Assembly: GCA_038049695.1 (NCBI GenBank)
Contig: CP142461.1
Coordinates: 24,187,001-24,251,000, forward strand
Origin: Cinnamomum chago
Taxonomy: Eukaryota; Streptophyta; Magnoliopsida; Laurales; Lauraceae
Direction: 5' to 3'
Length of the DNA: 64,000 bases
The notes below the pieces were generated by a model. The model had not been told where the DNA came from and searched no databases. It was given only the letters and a program-made list of their open reading frames with translations. How positions within the stretch are numbered: the stretch's first letter is position 1; each line of letters begins with the position of its first letter. Positions 22,481-33,537 of the stretch are shown piece by piece. Position numbers and translations under genes: made by a program.

Positions 22481-25400
22481 AATGGTCCTGTTCAATGCAT
22501 GACACATGCACTAATGAGATATATCCAGGAAAGACCTCCCGTGACTAAGGTAAGTCACCCTGAACACAGGAGAGTTTCTCATTATAACTTATACCAAGAT
22601 GAAGTGCCCAACTCCACCTTTCAGTTATGAACAAATTAGTTATTTCCAGTGTCCATGACTTAGACCTTTCGGTGTGCAGTCACTACACACCCAAGTCATT
22701 TACTGGAAAACAATGGGCCTTACACAACCATACATATACACAAGTAATAAGAGAAAGATGTCATTCTATTAAATAACCAATGAATATCCAGTAACAGAGA
22801 TGTGAGTGCAGTCAGTGGGCTTTAGGGCATACACCAATCCCAACAAGGAGTTCTACAGAATTATGGTAAGCAACCGTCCTTGGCTCATGGACGATCAGAG
22901 CATTGTGCCCAAGTCTACCTTCTTCTTTGGCGATGTAGTCCCTGACGACTTGACATACCAAAGGAGATGTTTTCAGTTCTCTTACACAGTTGATGGTGAG
23001 GAGAGAACTATTTCTACCCAGTCGACCTTTGATCGGACTGTCTCGATCATGAGTCTTTCTCCCACGTGTCCCAAGAGGGAGGATCCTCCAAGCTGGGTGA
23101 AGAGGACCCATGTGATAAAGACCGGGGTTTTTGTTGGCGGCCCTTCCAGATATACGGAGAAGTCGCTTGTCCGTATGGACATGTTGATGCCCTCCAGTGG
23201 CTACCAACGTTCTGACCATCCGTCGGTCAGTTTGAGACCGGTTGGCCTTGACATTTTTCGGGGTGACTGCAGCAATTGGGTGAAGCCTTTTTTACTTCGT
23301 GGCCGTTTCAGTGCTAATTCGAGCTGGGAATTGCGGACTGATCACACTCTGCAGGTTGGTGGAGCCATTTTGAAGGAGGCCGGGATCTTCGACGCAGTTC
23401 GAGCTTTTCGGAAGACCGTGGTTTTCTCTGATGAGGTCTTCATGGCCATGCTAGAGTCATTCCTCCCATACACCAACACCTTCATTGTGATGAACAGTGA
23501 GATTGGTTTTACTTTGAAGGAATTAAGCGTCATCATCGGGCTGCCTATCCTTGGCAAACTCTATGAGGAGTTTATGCCTATTGACAGCGTTCTTGAGGAG
23601 CAGTCCGAGGGGTTCAAGCTCCTATACTTTTAGCTTGTCGCCTTCTATGATTTTTTGAAGGAGAAGGAGGGCGCGAAAGTCCAGTATAGCAATTGGAAGA
23701 ATTGTAGCTCCAACTTTTTTGACGGCGAAGAGTCTTCTGATGGTTTGGCCCAAGATGCTAGGGCCAAGAACCCAGGTTTGAAGAAGATTTCCGTCATGCG
23801 AGATGACTTGAAGAAGTTCTTCGGGGAGTACAAACGCCATTTATCCTAACATTGCACTGCGGAGAGATCTTGCTGTTTACCTCACTTATTGGTTGGGTGA
23901 TACTCTTTTTGCTGGAGGAGATGGAACACACAACAGGCCGCACTGTATTTTTTTGGCTTGTCATATGGCGTTCGGAGAGCGGCTGGCTTTGGTGCCTACT
24001 CTTTACTCCTATTTATGTATTGAACTGCAGGCTGCTGCTTTCTTGGTTCGGCTGGGGCTTCCTATGAATAGGGTATTTTCAACCCATATTTTTTATTCGT
24101 GGTATGTGTACCACTGTCCCGGCTTCCACCGATTAGAAGCTGCACAGGATGATGACCCTTTCATGATTCGATTGGCTAGGGGGACAGCCGTTAACGAATC
24201 TCTTTTGTTTGCCCGTTTGAGGATCCGACGGTTCAAGGACGTCGAGATCGGGCAATCTTCAGTGAAGCTTTCTCCAGGTTTGCGGAAGAAAGCTTTTGAC
24301 TTTGGTGCCTCCCGTGATTCCGCCAGGGCGGGGTCGGGAAGACACCACTCCTTGACCAATGCAGAAAAGGGGTGGCTTTTTAACATACATGTTGGTACGA
24401 TGGTGTACCGGAGACTTCTTTTTGTTGACATCCAGCCATATGTTCCCTCGCGTTTCGCGCTGCAGTTGGGCTTCTCTCAAGGCGTTGTTGGAGCGCCTTC
24501 GAGCATGGTGAAGTGTTTTGGAGGTTTGCAGGATAGGAGAAGTGCATGGGCCTTTTACAGTGCGGAGGACACTACCGCCATGATTTCCTATCTTGAGTTG
24601 CCCATTTTTCGGACTGCTGGGTTCACGAAATGGGTCGTGGAAAGCTTTTCAGTGTGCCGGGGGCTTTCCAAGAAGGAGCTTGATGTCAAGCAATCTCCTG
24701 GGAAGGGTCTTGGCAGATCAGATGGAGTCCGGCGAGAGGAAGTTTTGACTTTCCTTTCCGGAGAGAGGCACAAGATCGGATTTCTCAGTGAACATGACAT
24801 CATCAGATCAGAAGCTGTACAAGAGATACCTAGTGAGGTCTTGGAACAGCTAGAAGAGGAGGAAGCCGAGATCGACACTTGGATGCAAGCGGGACTAACG
24901 AAGACTTCCTTGGAGTCTACTGGGAAGAGCAGACCATCCGGTGAGGAATCAAGCGAAGATCCTGACTTTGACAATGAGGCGGGTACTTCTAGTAAATCAA
25001 CCCATAGAAGCAAAAGGAAGAGAGGGCATTGCCGTAATAAGAGACGACACGATGACTCTCCTGATCTAGAAGTCCCTCCCACCATTGCTAAAGAGATGTC
25101 AGGGGATGCTGATGAGCCTCCAGAAAAGAGGCGCTGAGAAGAAGAGACCGCTGATGAAGGTATGGTTCTTCCTCTTTCTTTCTCCATTTCTTTCATTGAA
25201 GTTTCTTTTTTTTTTTTCTTTCTCTCCTTTTTTTAGTGGAAGATGATGATTCGGTGATGCCTGAGGTCCCGGCTGATGAAGAAGTGACGGATCCGATTGC
25301 GGCATCTGGAGAAGAACCGAGGGACTCTGGAGTGATTCCAGAATCTTCACTTGGTATGAATTCTTTGTATTTTCTTTTTTTTTTGTCTGTGCTGTCATTT

Positions 25401-26388
25401 GCTAACATGTTGCTTATTTTTTTGTCAGCTGACTTGCCACAGGATTCCGACAATTTTGAGCCATCCATGGATGCGGTCTTTGACGACGCTTCAGATGAAG
25501 TCATGGAGGCAGAAAATATTCCGTCGATCGTCGGAGAAGGTATTTGTAGCAATAACCCTGATGATAATGATTTTTTCAACAGGATCATATTCGTACCTCT
25601 TTTGTTTTGTTTTGCTGGCAGATTGTGAGGTAGTAGAAGAAGTTCCTCCGTCTTTCTCAGTGCCAGAGCAGGGGATGCCTGCAGTTGAACCAGAAGTAGG
25701 GACTTCTTCTTCCAGTTTTAATGCAGCAGAGATGAAATCTTCCGATTCCTTCTCTAGTGTCTCCGATTAGAAAGAGCTTAATGATCATTCCTCCAACAGA
25801 ACATGACACGGGCAGTCGACCAATGGAGAGGGGCGAGCCTTCATCCGGGCCATCTCTTGAGTATGCGAAGAAAGTGTTGAAGAGCGTTTTGAGCTCATGG
25901 GTCAAAACTCTTTCTTCTAGCCATTTAGATAGAAGCCGACTTTGGCATGGTCAAGCATGTACATGACATCCTTACTGATAACAAAGAAGTCGGTCTGGAC
26001 ATTGAAGGTGCGAAGGCTTTTGTTCATGAAGTCATAGCTCTAGGGAACAATTGAATTGAAACCAAGAGCTTCCCAAGTGGTGACCAGGCATCGTCTTGAG
26101 CTATTGGAGGAACAAGCTGCTACAAAATGGGTTGCCATTGTGGAAGCTCGTGCCAGAGAAGGGACTCTGATTCGCCAAGTCGAGGAGGCTGAGAGCAATC
26201 TCCGGAGGAAGATTCAAGAGTACGAGCAATGGCAGATTCTTTGGGAAGAGCTTCCCTGTGCTGCAGATGGATTACGGCGTTGTTCCACATTTTATTGGAA
26301 GATTTTAAAGAAGCGTGGCCTGGAAGCCTTAGAGGCTAAGACCAGGAGTCTGCTTGAGGAGTTGAGTCTTTGGTTAAAGACCATGTGA

Positions 26389-26600
26389 GACTGAGCTCCT
26401 GATTCTTGTAACAAACTTTTTTCTTCTTTTTTTTGTACCCGTGTATACTCACATATTTTTTGGTACTCTTTCTCTTGTAGTGCTTGTGGACAATCTTTTT
26501 AGCACTTCTCTTTTTTTGTATTCCCTCTTTTCACTCAAATCCTTTTGTGATAAATTCAATCAATAGTTAATTGGGAATGTTTGTTTGGAAATTTGATCAA
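26389..26600. other. Region downstream of the PMD pseudogene
   Basis: A 3'-UTR-like T-rich stretch follows the TGA at 26386-26388. No gene seen. Confidence 0.4.
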
Positions 26601-27500
26601 AAGTTTGTCATTTTGTGAAAAACCTTTTATCAAATGGTTGTTTTGGCGTGAAAGCCGAATCTTGAGATGGCATGGAAGTCGAATTTTGAGATGGCATGGA
26701 AACCGAATTTTGAGATGACATGAAAGCAAAAATTTGGGTCGGCATGGAAGCCGGTTTTGTTTGTGGCATGGGAGCCAAAATTTTTGTTTGTGGCATTGCT
26801 AGCCGGGTTTGTTTTGGCATGGTAGCCGAAATTTGTTTTTGGTATTGATAGCCGATGTTGTGGCATTGATAGCCAAATTTTTTTTTGTGGCGTTTATAGC
26901 CTAGTTTTCTGTGGCGTTTATAGCCGATTTTTGGCATGAGAGCCGATTTTTTGAAAATTGAGTTTTGTTTTGTTGGCATGAAAGCCAAATTTTGAATTGG
27001 AATGACAGCCAGGTTTTGTGGCATTTATAGCCGATTTTTTGGCATGAGAGCCCGGTTTTTTGGCATATATAGCCGATTTTTTAGTTTTCAAAAATGAAAA
27101 TATCGACTAAAAGTCGCCTCCCTACTGAATGGTCTTGCAAGTATCGATGGAATGTCGCCTCCTCGCTAACTTCATTGCAAGTTTCGACTAAGCGTCGCTT
27201 CCTTGCTTTTTTCAAAATTTTGGTTTTGTGGGTATCGAGTGAATGCCGCTTCCCCACGATTTTTGAAATTTGAGGTCTTTTTTCTTTTACCTCGGTTTTT
27301 TGTTTGAATTTTGGGTTTGTGGATATCAACTGGAATGTTGCGTCTCCATGATTTTTGAAATTTTGCAAGTATCAACAAAGTGTCACTTCCTTGCGATTTT
27401 GAAAATTTGAAGTATCAAATGGGGTTCGCATCCTTCCGATTTTTGGGTTTTGCGAGTATCGACTGAGCGTCGCTTCCCCATGGTTTCTAAAAAACCTTTT
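26600..27500. repeat. Two adjoining tandem-repeat arrays
   Basis: From about 26640 to 27090, units of ~27-30 bp on 'ggcatgga(a)agccgaattttgagat' decay rightward into 'ggcgtttatagccgattttt'. From about 27100 to 27480, units of ~55-60 bp on 'gcaagtatcga(c)t...gaatgtcgcctcctcgc' follow. Long minus-strand frames here are produced by near-3n unit lengths and look repetitive, not domain-like. Confidence 0.65.
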
Positions 27501-27837
27501 TTTTGTTTAAAGACACGAGGGTCGTAAATTTTGATTTAAAACCATTTTTGGATGTAAAAGTCAGGGTGGACTACGGTGGAAATTCCTGAGTCCTGATTTT
27601 GTTTCAAACCATGAATTTTTGGTTCAAGGATAAAAAATTTGGTCAAGTCCGGGAAGAGGCTCCTAAACTTGGATTTTTGGATTTTTTTGAAAATGAAACT
27701 ATGAAAGTAAGCATTGTTTTGAAATTTTAGAAATCTCAACAGAAGGATGAAAAATCTAAAAGAGGCGGGTTTGACGAGCGAGTACCTGAGAATAGGCTTT
27801 TGGCCATGCAAGCATTGCTCTGACCCAGTGGCGTAAG

Positions 27838-29354
27838 TGAAAGTCCTTGGATCTTAACCCTAGAGGGGGGGGGGGGGGTGAATAGGGTGTGCTACAAATA
27901 TGACCAATTCAAATCAATTTTTAACTCTTTAAGGTAAACTAGTCACATAAGATGATTTACCAAACAAGATGCGGAGGCTAAGAAACCAATCGCCACAAGT
28001 AAACACACTACACAAAGATTTATAGTGGTTCGGCCTCAATGCCTACGTCCACTACCGGCTTGTGAACCAATCACCCCACCAGATTTCCACTAATTATGCG
28101 TTTTACTAGGTTAAGCAATAACCTTTACAATGTTGTTTTTACTAGGCTCAACAACAACCTTTACAAGATGCTTTTCAAGGCTAAGCAATAACCTTTACAA
28201 TGTGCTTTTCTAAGGCTAAGCAATAACCTTTACAAATGAAGATTTTCTCTAAGAAGGTGTCTCTTCAAGAACACTCTAAGAGATACAATTTAAGCACAAA
28301 TAAAATGCCTCTTAAATAGGCTGATATGAAGGTGTGTTTCAAATTACAAACATACACTAAAATAAGCTAAAGTGTGTGCACAAGTGTATGAAAGTTTTAC
28401 TTCAATCAATTTCTACAATGTAGCTCTTAAATGAATGCTTGATGCATTTTAAAATGTAAGCTCAGAATAATAATGATTGAAGATAAATGCTAATCACAAG
28501 AAGGATTCAAACAACTTAAAGAAATGAACTAAATCAAGTTGTATGAATTTTAAAGTCTAAGAACACTTGTGATTTAGACAAGAGTGTTTGCAAACCATTC
28601 TTAATATGCCAAAGATGATAATGAGTTTGCTAAACATCCCCTCCAAAGCTAGACATCATGCATTTATGAAAATCCAAAGGTTTAAACATGCATTGATTCT
28701 AATTTGAATGGAAATCAAAATAACTAGAAAGAGATACCTTTTTAAAACTCAAGCATTTGATTTCCAATGACCTTCTAGCACTCTTGGCTTATTCCACTTC
28801 CTTTGGCTCCAATAGGGTCTCAAAGATTCATTAGTCAAGCCTCTAAAAAGGTTGGAATAAAATGGACTTTATAGGGAAAAACAGTCCAACGGCTAGTTGG
28901 TTAGGTGGACCTGGGCCTGGCTCGGTCGACCGGGTACACTGGCCCAGCTTCCAGCAGGCCAGTTGGGCCGGTCAACCGGGCACAGGGGCAGGTCGACCGA
29001 CCAAACAAGCCTGGGTTGAGTTCCTGAGATTTTTCTAAAAATCTAAAGATGCACTATGGAACTCAAGGCTAGTGTACCTTATGCATACTAAAATGATTCT
29101 AATAATGAAGAATGTATGCAAGGCACAAACCTAAAAACTCAATTTGATTTTCCAAAATAAATGCACAAAGAATTAGGTTTTCAAAAGTGTTTGGATTCTA
29201 AAACATGCATGAATCAAATTCATTTCAAAAACATGTGCAAATGCAAGTAGAATCCAAGTTTCCAAAGTCAAAAACTAAGAGCTCATGTGTGTGATCATTT
29301 GATAGTGAATGTGAATGTGCATCCATCAAAATTGCAACAAACAAGAACCTAACA
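27838..29354 (-). mobile_element. 3' LTR of the pol-less copia derivative (1517 bp)
   Basis: Similar to 33876-35461, but 69 bp shorter, the large difference falling in the GGTCGACC island (about 28895-29005). Carries a G homopolymer (27866-27880) near its 3' end. Its start on the minus strand is TGTTAGGTTCTTG, against TGCTAGGTTCTTG in the 5' LTR. Confidence 0.9.
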
Positions 29355-30153
29355 ATCTCCCCCTTTGCAATTTGATGGCAATTCCTATGATCACAGCACT
29401 TAAGGGACTTTGGATCTTCTTGACAGCTCTGAACTTGAAATCACTTGAATGTAGCTTCGACCTCATGACCGATTCGTCGAGAGCATTTGACTTTAATCTT
29501 TCCAAGCTGATTTCTCCCCCTTGGTTAGAGCTCTCCCTTGCTCTTAATAACCAAGCAATCTTCACTGAGGCTCTTGAAGTTGATCTCCCCTTCAGTTTGA
29601 TCTGTTCTTCTCTCTGTCTGATCTTCTATTCTTCTATTCCCCTTAGACCTTGCATATATCTGATCTTTATCTCCCCTTGTGTCTTTAAGAGATCTGTTCT
29701 TTTTCTCCCCCTTTGTCATCGAATTGCAAAGGAACCTGTATACATGAAAAAAAAACATATACCTTTCAGTAGCACCTATTACCTGATGAAATTGCAAATG
29801 TTATGCAGAACAGGTTGTCATGTATATAGATTTGTGTATGCATTGTTTGAATGAATCTACGATAGCATATATAAATAGATGTAACAAATTAAAGCTTCAA
29901 AACAACAGAAAGCATTCATCAATAGAATCACAAAGGAGAAAACAAGATTAAATATGAAACTGTACTTTCATTGATTAACCTAGAAAAGTCCAGTCCAAGA
30001 TTCATTAAGTACTTGACCATTTATATTAACAAGAGAATATGATCAGTACTCAAAACAATAGGTTAGATGATAGAAAATGAATACAACATGTGAAAAACAC
30101 TCTATCACTACCCAAAATAACCCCAAAATAGACAAGAAAACACTCCTAAAAGA
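29355..30153. other. 3' non-coding region of the copia derivative
   Basis: On the minus strand this lies between the H3-tail ORF and the 3' LTR. Contains several CTCCCC-rich tracts (about 29355, 29515, 29580, 29640, 29670, 29705) that are polypurine on the element strand. The plus-strand open frame over it lacks any domain and is compositional. Confidence 0.55.
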
Positions 30154-30317
30154 CTAAGCAGAGTCTGGAGGAGATGGAGGCATAACGTCATCATGTCGCC
30201 TACAGCTCTTGGAGATGTTCGAAAGATACTTCAAAGTCTTGCTCATCTTCCCTGAGACCTCTTAACGAAATTCATGAAATTCAGTCCGCATAGAAGCAAC
30301 CACCTGCTCCAAGGATG

Positions 30318-31319
30318 TCAAGCGCTCCTTCGTAGTAGGCCGAGGAGGGGGACGGGGCTGTCGTGTCTGAGCGGGCGGGTCAAGCTGGGGCTGCGCTGAT
30401 CTGCAATCTCTAAATCTGCAGCCTCTAAATCTTCGTCTCCTTCAGCTACAGGATTTGCCCGAGGAGGTGGAGGAAGCTTCATCAGAAGAATGTTGGTCTT
30501 GTTGAAGACTGTAGTTGGCTCTGGTCTATCTGAAGGAGGAACCACCACCCCAAATGAACTGGCAAGCTGAGTAATGAGATATCCAAAAGGAGCAGCACAT
30601 GGCTGGGAGCCAGTGATCACGCGTATGATGTGGTGCATAATGATAGACGGTAGACACATGGGCACCCCAGAAATCACATTTTGAAGAAGATTCGCCATGT
30701 AAGGAGTGACTTCTGCCCTATTCCCTTTCCTTGGATATATAGAGTGAGTGAAAATGATATGAATAATCCGAAGAACGGGAATCATAGAGGAGGCCTGAAG
30801 ACAATTTTTGGCTGACCACTCTTCAGGATGACCACATAGAGCAGTGGTGACAGCCTCTCTCTCATCGAGTGGAAGAACTTCTGAAATAAACTTTGGGCCA
30901 CTCGACTTGGAGATGCCAAGGATGGAAGAGATCGAATCAATGGTAACTGTCTCCTTACCATGAACGAAACTAATGGTGAAGGAGTTTGCAGATGAAGAAC
31001 AAATAGATTTGTATAGGCCATGGATAGAGGAGGCATATGTCTTGCCACTCCATGTCAGAATTTTTTCCCACCCAATGGCCTCTAAGATGGCAGGGACTTG
31101 GTAGTCTACTAGGTCACCGACCACACAGAATTTTTCAACTATGATCCCTTTGTTCCTAAACGATTTCAGAACAGAAGATGGGGAACGGAGAGGGTTGAAT
31201 TTAATCTCACGAGGTCGACCAAGCTCCGGAGAAGTGGAGGGAGACCTATGGGAATAAGAAGCTTCACCGGTTTTGGATTTCTTAGGTGGTCTCCTCGCAG
31301 TCTGTTTAGTTCGAGCCAT
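30318..31319 (-). CDS. Histone H3-tail-mimic ORF with plant-transposon-protein-like domain
   Basis: 333 codons from ATG (31317-31319). The N-terminus reads MARTKQTARRPPKKSKTG: after Met removal, the first eight residues equal histone H3 (ARTKQTAR, including K4); H3 K9 is replaced by R and the rest differs but stays basic and NLS-like. A Ser/Pro linker (to ~45) precedes a globular part (~50-285) with the pattern of the 'putative plant transposon protein' domain (SWISS-style motifs seen: TIDSISSILGI, EEWSAKNCL, YPRKGNRAEVTPYMANLL, FGYLITQL), often found on plant retroelements. It ends Pro-rich; a frame change near 30385-30400 leads to a coil-like segment (RLTSLEQVVASMRTEFHEF), one TAA, and a stop at 30154, so the original protein was probably longer. 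No catalytic motif is recognised and expression is unknown. The domain name is my recall, not a search. Confidence 0.8.
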   Translation of the reverse strand: MARTKQTARRPPKKSKTGEASYSHRSPSTSPELGRPREIKFNPLRSPSSVLKSFRNKGIIVEKFCVVGDLVDYQVPAILEAIGWEKILTWSGKTYASSIHGLYKSICSSSANSFTISFVHGKETVTIDSISSILGISKSSGPKFISEVLPLDEREAVTTALCGHPEEWSAKNCLQASSMIPVLRIIHIIFTHSIYPRKGNRAEVTPYMANLLQNVISGVPMCLPSIIMHHIIRVITGSQPCAAPFGYLITQLASSFGVVVPPSDRPEPTTVFNKTNILLMKLPPPPRANPVAEGDEDLEAADLEIADQRSPSLTRPLRHDSPVPLLGLLRRSA

Positions 31320-31790
31320 TGTAAGAGAACAAGGAAGAAATGCTCAAGGTAATGATAGATGGCTGAAACTAGGCACAACTGTTGCTAATTTAGAAGAAAA
31401 ATTGGTTCAGGAATTTTAACAAACAGTTGGTGTGCAGGTTCTGGAGCTGGGAGCTTCACACAGAATGGGGCTAAGAAGGGGGTGTCCAAAAGACTACAGA
31501 AGCTCCTAACACAAACAAGAAACCACAAAATAGTACACAAATAAACAGAAACCAGTCAAACAGAGAAGGGAAAACTAAGGTTGGAAAACGACAGAGAATG
31601 GTGAGAGAAACACAGTGAGAAGAACAACTGGACAGTGAAGAGGAGGAAGAGCACGAGAAATGGGAGACAAAACCAGAGAAGAGGGGGCTGAACCAGGAGA
31701 GGGATACAGGAAAATGAAGGAAAAAAAACAGAGGGGAAACACGAGCTGCTGCGGTCGACCTTCTGAGAAGGGAAAGAGCAGGTTCTGTTT
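31320..31790. other. Leader region of the H3-tail ORF
   Basis: On the minus strand this is a CT-rich leader upstream of the ATG at 31319, consistent with a 5' UTR. No TATA box or gene was recognised. Its right edge joins the chimeric gypsy-LTR insert at about 31791. Confidence 0.45.
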
Positions 31791-32275
31791 AAAAGACTGT
31801 TTTGCCCTCAAGGCCAAGAAATCGGTTTTTGGGTTCTCAAATGGATATGGGATCAACATGAAAGTTGTAGGATTCCTCAAGATGAATGCAACGGGCCAAA
31901 AACACAATACGAAACAAATCGGGAAAATCTCACAAGTAAATACAAAGCCGAAAAGGGAACCCCCAAAGGGCCCCACAAGCTACCAAAGCACTCACTGAGT
32001 AATGCTACTTGGACAAACTTTTTGGCCAGAATTTTGGCCAACCCATATGGTTTCCATTGAATATCACTATGATATTCAATGGAAACCATATGGGTTGGCC
32101 AAAATTCTGGCCAAAAAGTTTGTCCAAGTAGACTTTTTGGCACTCAAAAGCCCAAAACTAGAAGAAAAACCCTTCTAGCTCACAAACTCAACCCAACAAC
32201 TACTAATCCCACTAAAAGGACTAATCCACAAACAAAACACCACTAATCGAAGAGATTAGGGGTCGGGTTCTCACA
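31791..32275 (+). mobile_element. Gypsy-type LTR 3' end, plus orientation (chimera part C1)
   Basis: Matches 59983-60315 and 22151-22480 from 'aaaagactgttttgccctcaagg' through the terminal 'ggggtcgggttctcaca'. It is interrupted by a hairpin MITE (31995-32139). At 32276 it is joined to the inverted 5' half of the same LTR family. Confidence 0.85.
31995..32139. mobile_element. 145-bp hairpin MITE with perfect 61-bp arms
   Basis: Bases 32006-32066 and 32070-32130 are exact reverse complements with a 3-base loop (cta). Short non-palindromic ends (ctgagtaatgc, gactttttg) complete it. It is flanked by gcactca at 31988-31994 and 32140-32146, and the uninterrupted target is visible at 60176-60190. 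TIR class is not assigned; the 7-bp apparent duplication might be part of an 8- or 9-bp one with a mismatch. Confidence 0.9.
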
Positions 32276-33526
32276 GTTCTAACGATCGATGGTTTTGCTA
32301 GAGTTATATGATTACACATGTTTTAAAATGAATACCCGAGTTATTAAATGTCCATGCTTTGGAATGCGTTTTAAATGACACTCGTTTTGTTAGATCCCGA
32401 TGTTTATACATGTTTTAAGTGAATACCCGGATTGCTAAACATTCGTGCTTTGTTTTAAATGACACTTGTTCTGCCAGGTCACTATGTTTATACCGGTTTC
32501 AAATGAATACCCGATTTGTTAAATATCCCTGTTTTGAAATATGTTTTAAATGACACGTGTTTTGTCAGGTTTCTATGTTTATACCTGTTTCAAATGATTA
32601 CCCGAGCTATTTAACATCCATGCTTAAGAATATGTTTTAAATAACACGCGTTTTGCCAGATCCCTATGTTATACCTGTTTTAAAGGAATGCCCGATCTGT
32701 TGAAGATCCATGCTTTGAAATGTGTTTAAATGAATGTGGTTTTGCCAAACTTCCATATTCATACATGTTTTCCACGAACACCCGATTGTCAAATATCTAT
32801 GCTTTTATAGATGATGTAAATGAACATATGCTTTATTAGATCTTCCTGTTTTAACCATGTTTGAAAAGAATACATGTTTTATCCGAGATTCCTGAGTTTT
32901 CACCCGTTTAATTATATGCAGCATTTTGAGCAAATAGCATGATTTATCATTTGTATTATTATTCGCTATATTGTGTTCTTTTCATCCACCTGCCAGACCG
33001 TCGTGTCTGACCCACTACTTTTGGTACTCAGGTTCAGATTTCTTCGCCCCGAGTTGAGTGCTTTTGTTGGCTGTAGAGCCATGCCTTGCAGGTTAGTTGT
33101 CGGCTATGTCATGTAGACATTGAGCTTGACATCGGAGCTACGTCACATTTGGGTAGTAGTTATAGCTTATTGTTGTATGGCTTTTGTTAGCCTTTTCTTG
33201 GGATTCTTAATTAATGTACATTGAGAATTGTAACTTGAATATATTTGGGAATGTAATATCCTGTTACTGTCAGCTCTGTAATTTATTGTGATGGTTACTC
33301 CAGTCTGATATGATTCTTGATATAATAGCTATACGCTAAAGGTTGAGTGCGACGCGGAATCCGATGGCCACGGACTTCGGGTCGCAACGCCACAAATGCT
33401 TCCGCAAAATATTCAGAATGTGTTGGAATGTGTTGTCTTCACACACGCGGATCCTGGGAGAAGTAAAATATATTTATGCCTTCATCCCATCTCCCGCCCC
33501 CGAGGTTTCGGTTCGGGGGCGTGACA
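32276..33526 (-). mobile_element. Gypsy-type LTR 5' part, minus orientation (chimera part C2)
   Basis: The minus strand begins TGTCACGCCCCCGAACCG at 33526 and follows the LTRs at 56091 and 18467 for ~1.25 kb, through the phrase 'ctgccagaccgtcgtgtctgacc' (plus orientation, ~32990) and the 'aatacccg..ttgtt..aatatcc' tandem blocks, up to 'gattacacatgttttaaa'. It abuts C1 tail to middle. Confidence 0.85.
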
Positions 33527-33537
33527 TTTAGTCTTTT

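Larger units (their letters stand above)
16799..22845 (-). mobile_element. Solo Ty1/copia-type LTR (~2.0 kb net), TSD aggag, with nested LTR
   Basis: The minus strand starts TGTTGGGATTGGTGTATGCC (22845) and ends GCATTCTTTCA (16799). It is flanked by aggag at 16794-16798 and 22846-22850. After removing the nested 18467-22480 element and one aatgg, about 2028 bp remain. A minus-strand TATATATA (about 17400-17412) fits an LTR promoter. The opening resembles Angela/Tork-type copia LTRs, which is inference. No internal coding is present, so it is solo. It splits exon 2 of the PMD pseudogene exactly between codons. Confidence 0.88.
15829..26388 (+). pseudogene. Plant mobile domain (PMD, aminotransferase-like) pseudogene
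   Basis: Exon 1 is 15829-15838 (donor GTAAGT). Exon 2 starts at 16608 and, after a 6-kb LTR insertion (16799-22845 plus duplicated aggag), resumes in the same frame at 22851 and runs to a donor at 25160. Later exons are 25237-25353, 25429-25539 and 25622 onward, all joined in phase 1. The PMD region lies at about 22851-24500, with motifs VSNRPWLMDD, LKELSVIIGLP, ALRRDLAVYLTYWL and GGDGTHNRP. An acidic tail and a coiled-coil-like segment (26056-26388) follow. PMD proteins occur as MAIN/MAIL host genes involved in silencing and as cargo of MULEs and gypsy elements. Damage: in-frame TAG at 16694, 16712 and 23631, TGA at 25135, a one-base T gain at 23840-23842, and a frame shift near 25760. Whether it was a host gene or element cargo is open. 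Confidence 0.75.

Noticed and set aside
26608-27368. Protein-coding genes on the minus strand over the tandem arrays
   Set aside because: Frames are open because the repeat units are near multiples of three; the predicted proteins are simple repeats of the array.
29315-29854. 179-codon plus-strand ORF
   Set aside because: It lies antisense to the copia derivative's 3' region, shows no domain and its hydrophobic look comes from CT-rich polypurine-tract complements.
30318-31319. A histone H3 gene
   Set aside because: Only the first eight residues after Met match; the histone fold helices and the rest of the tail are absent and the protein is 333 residues long.
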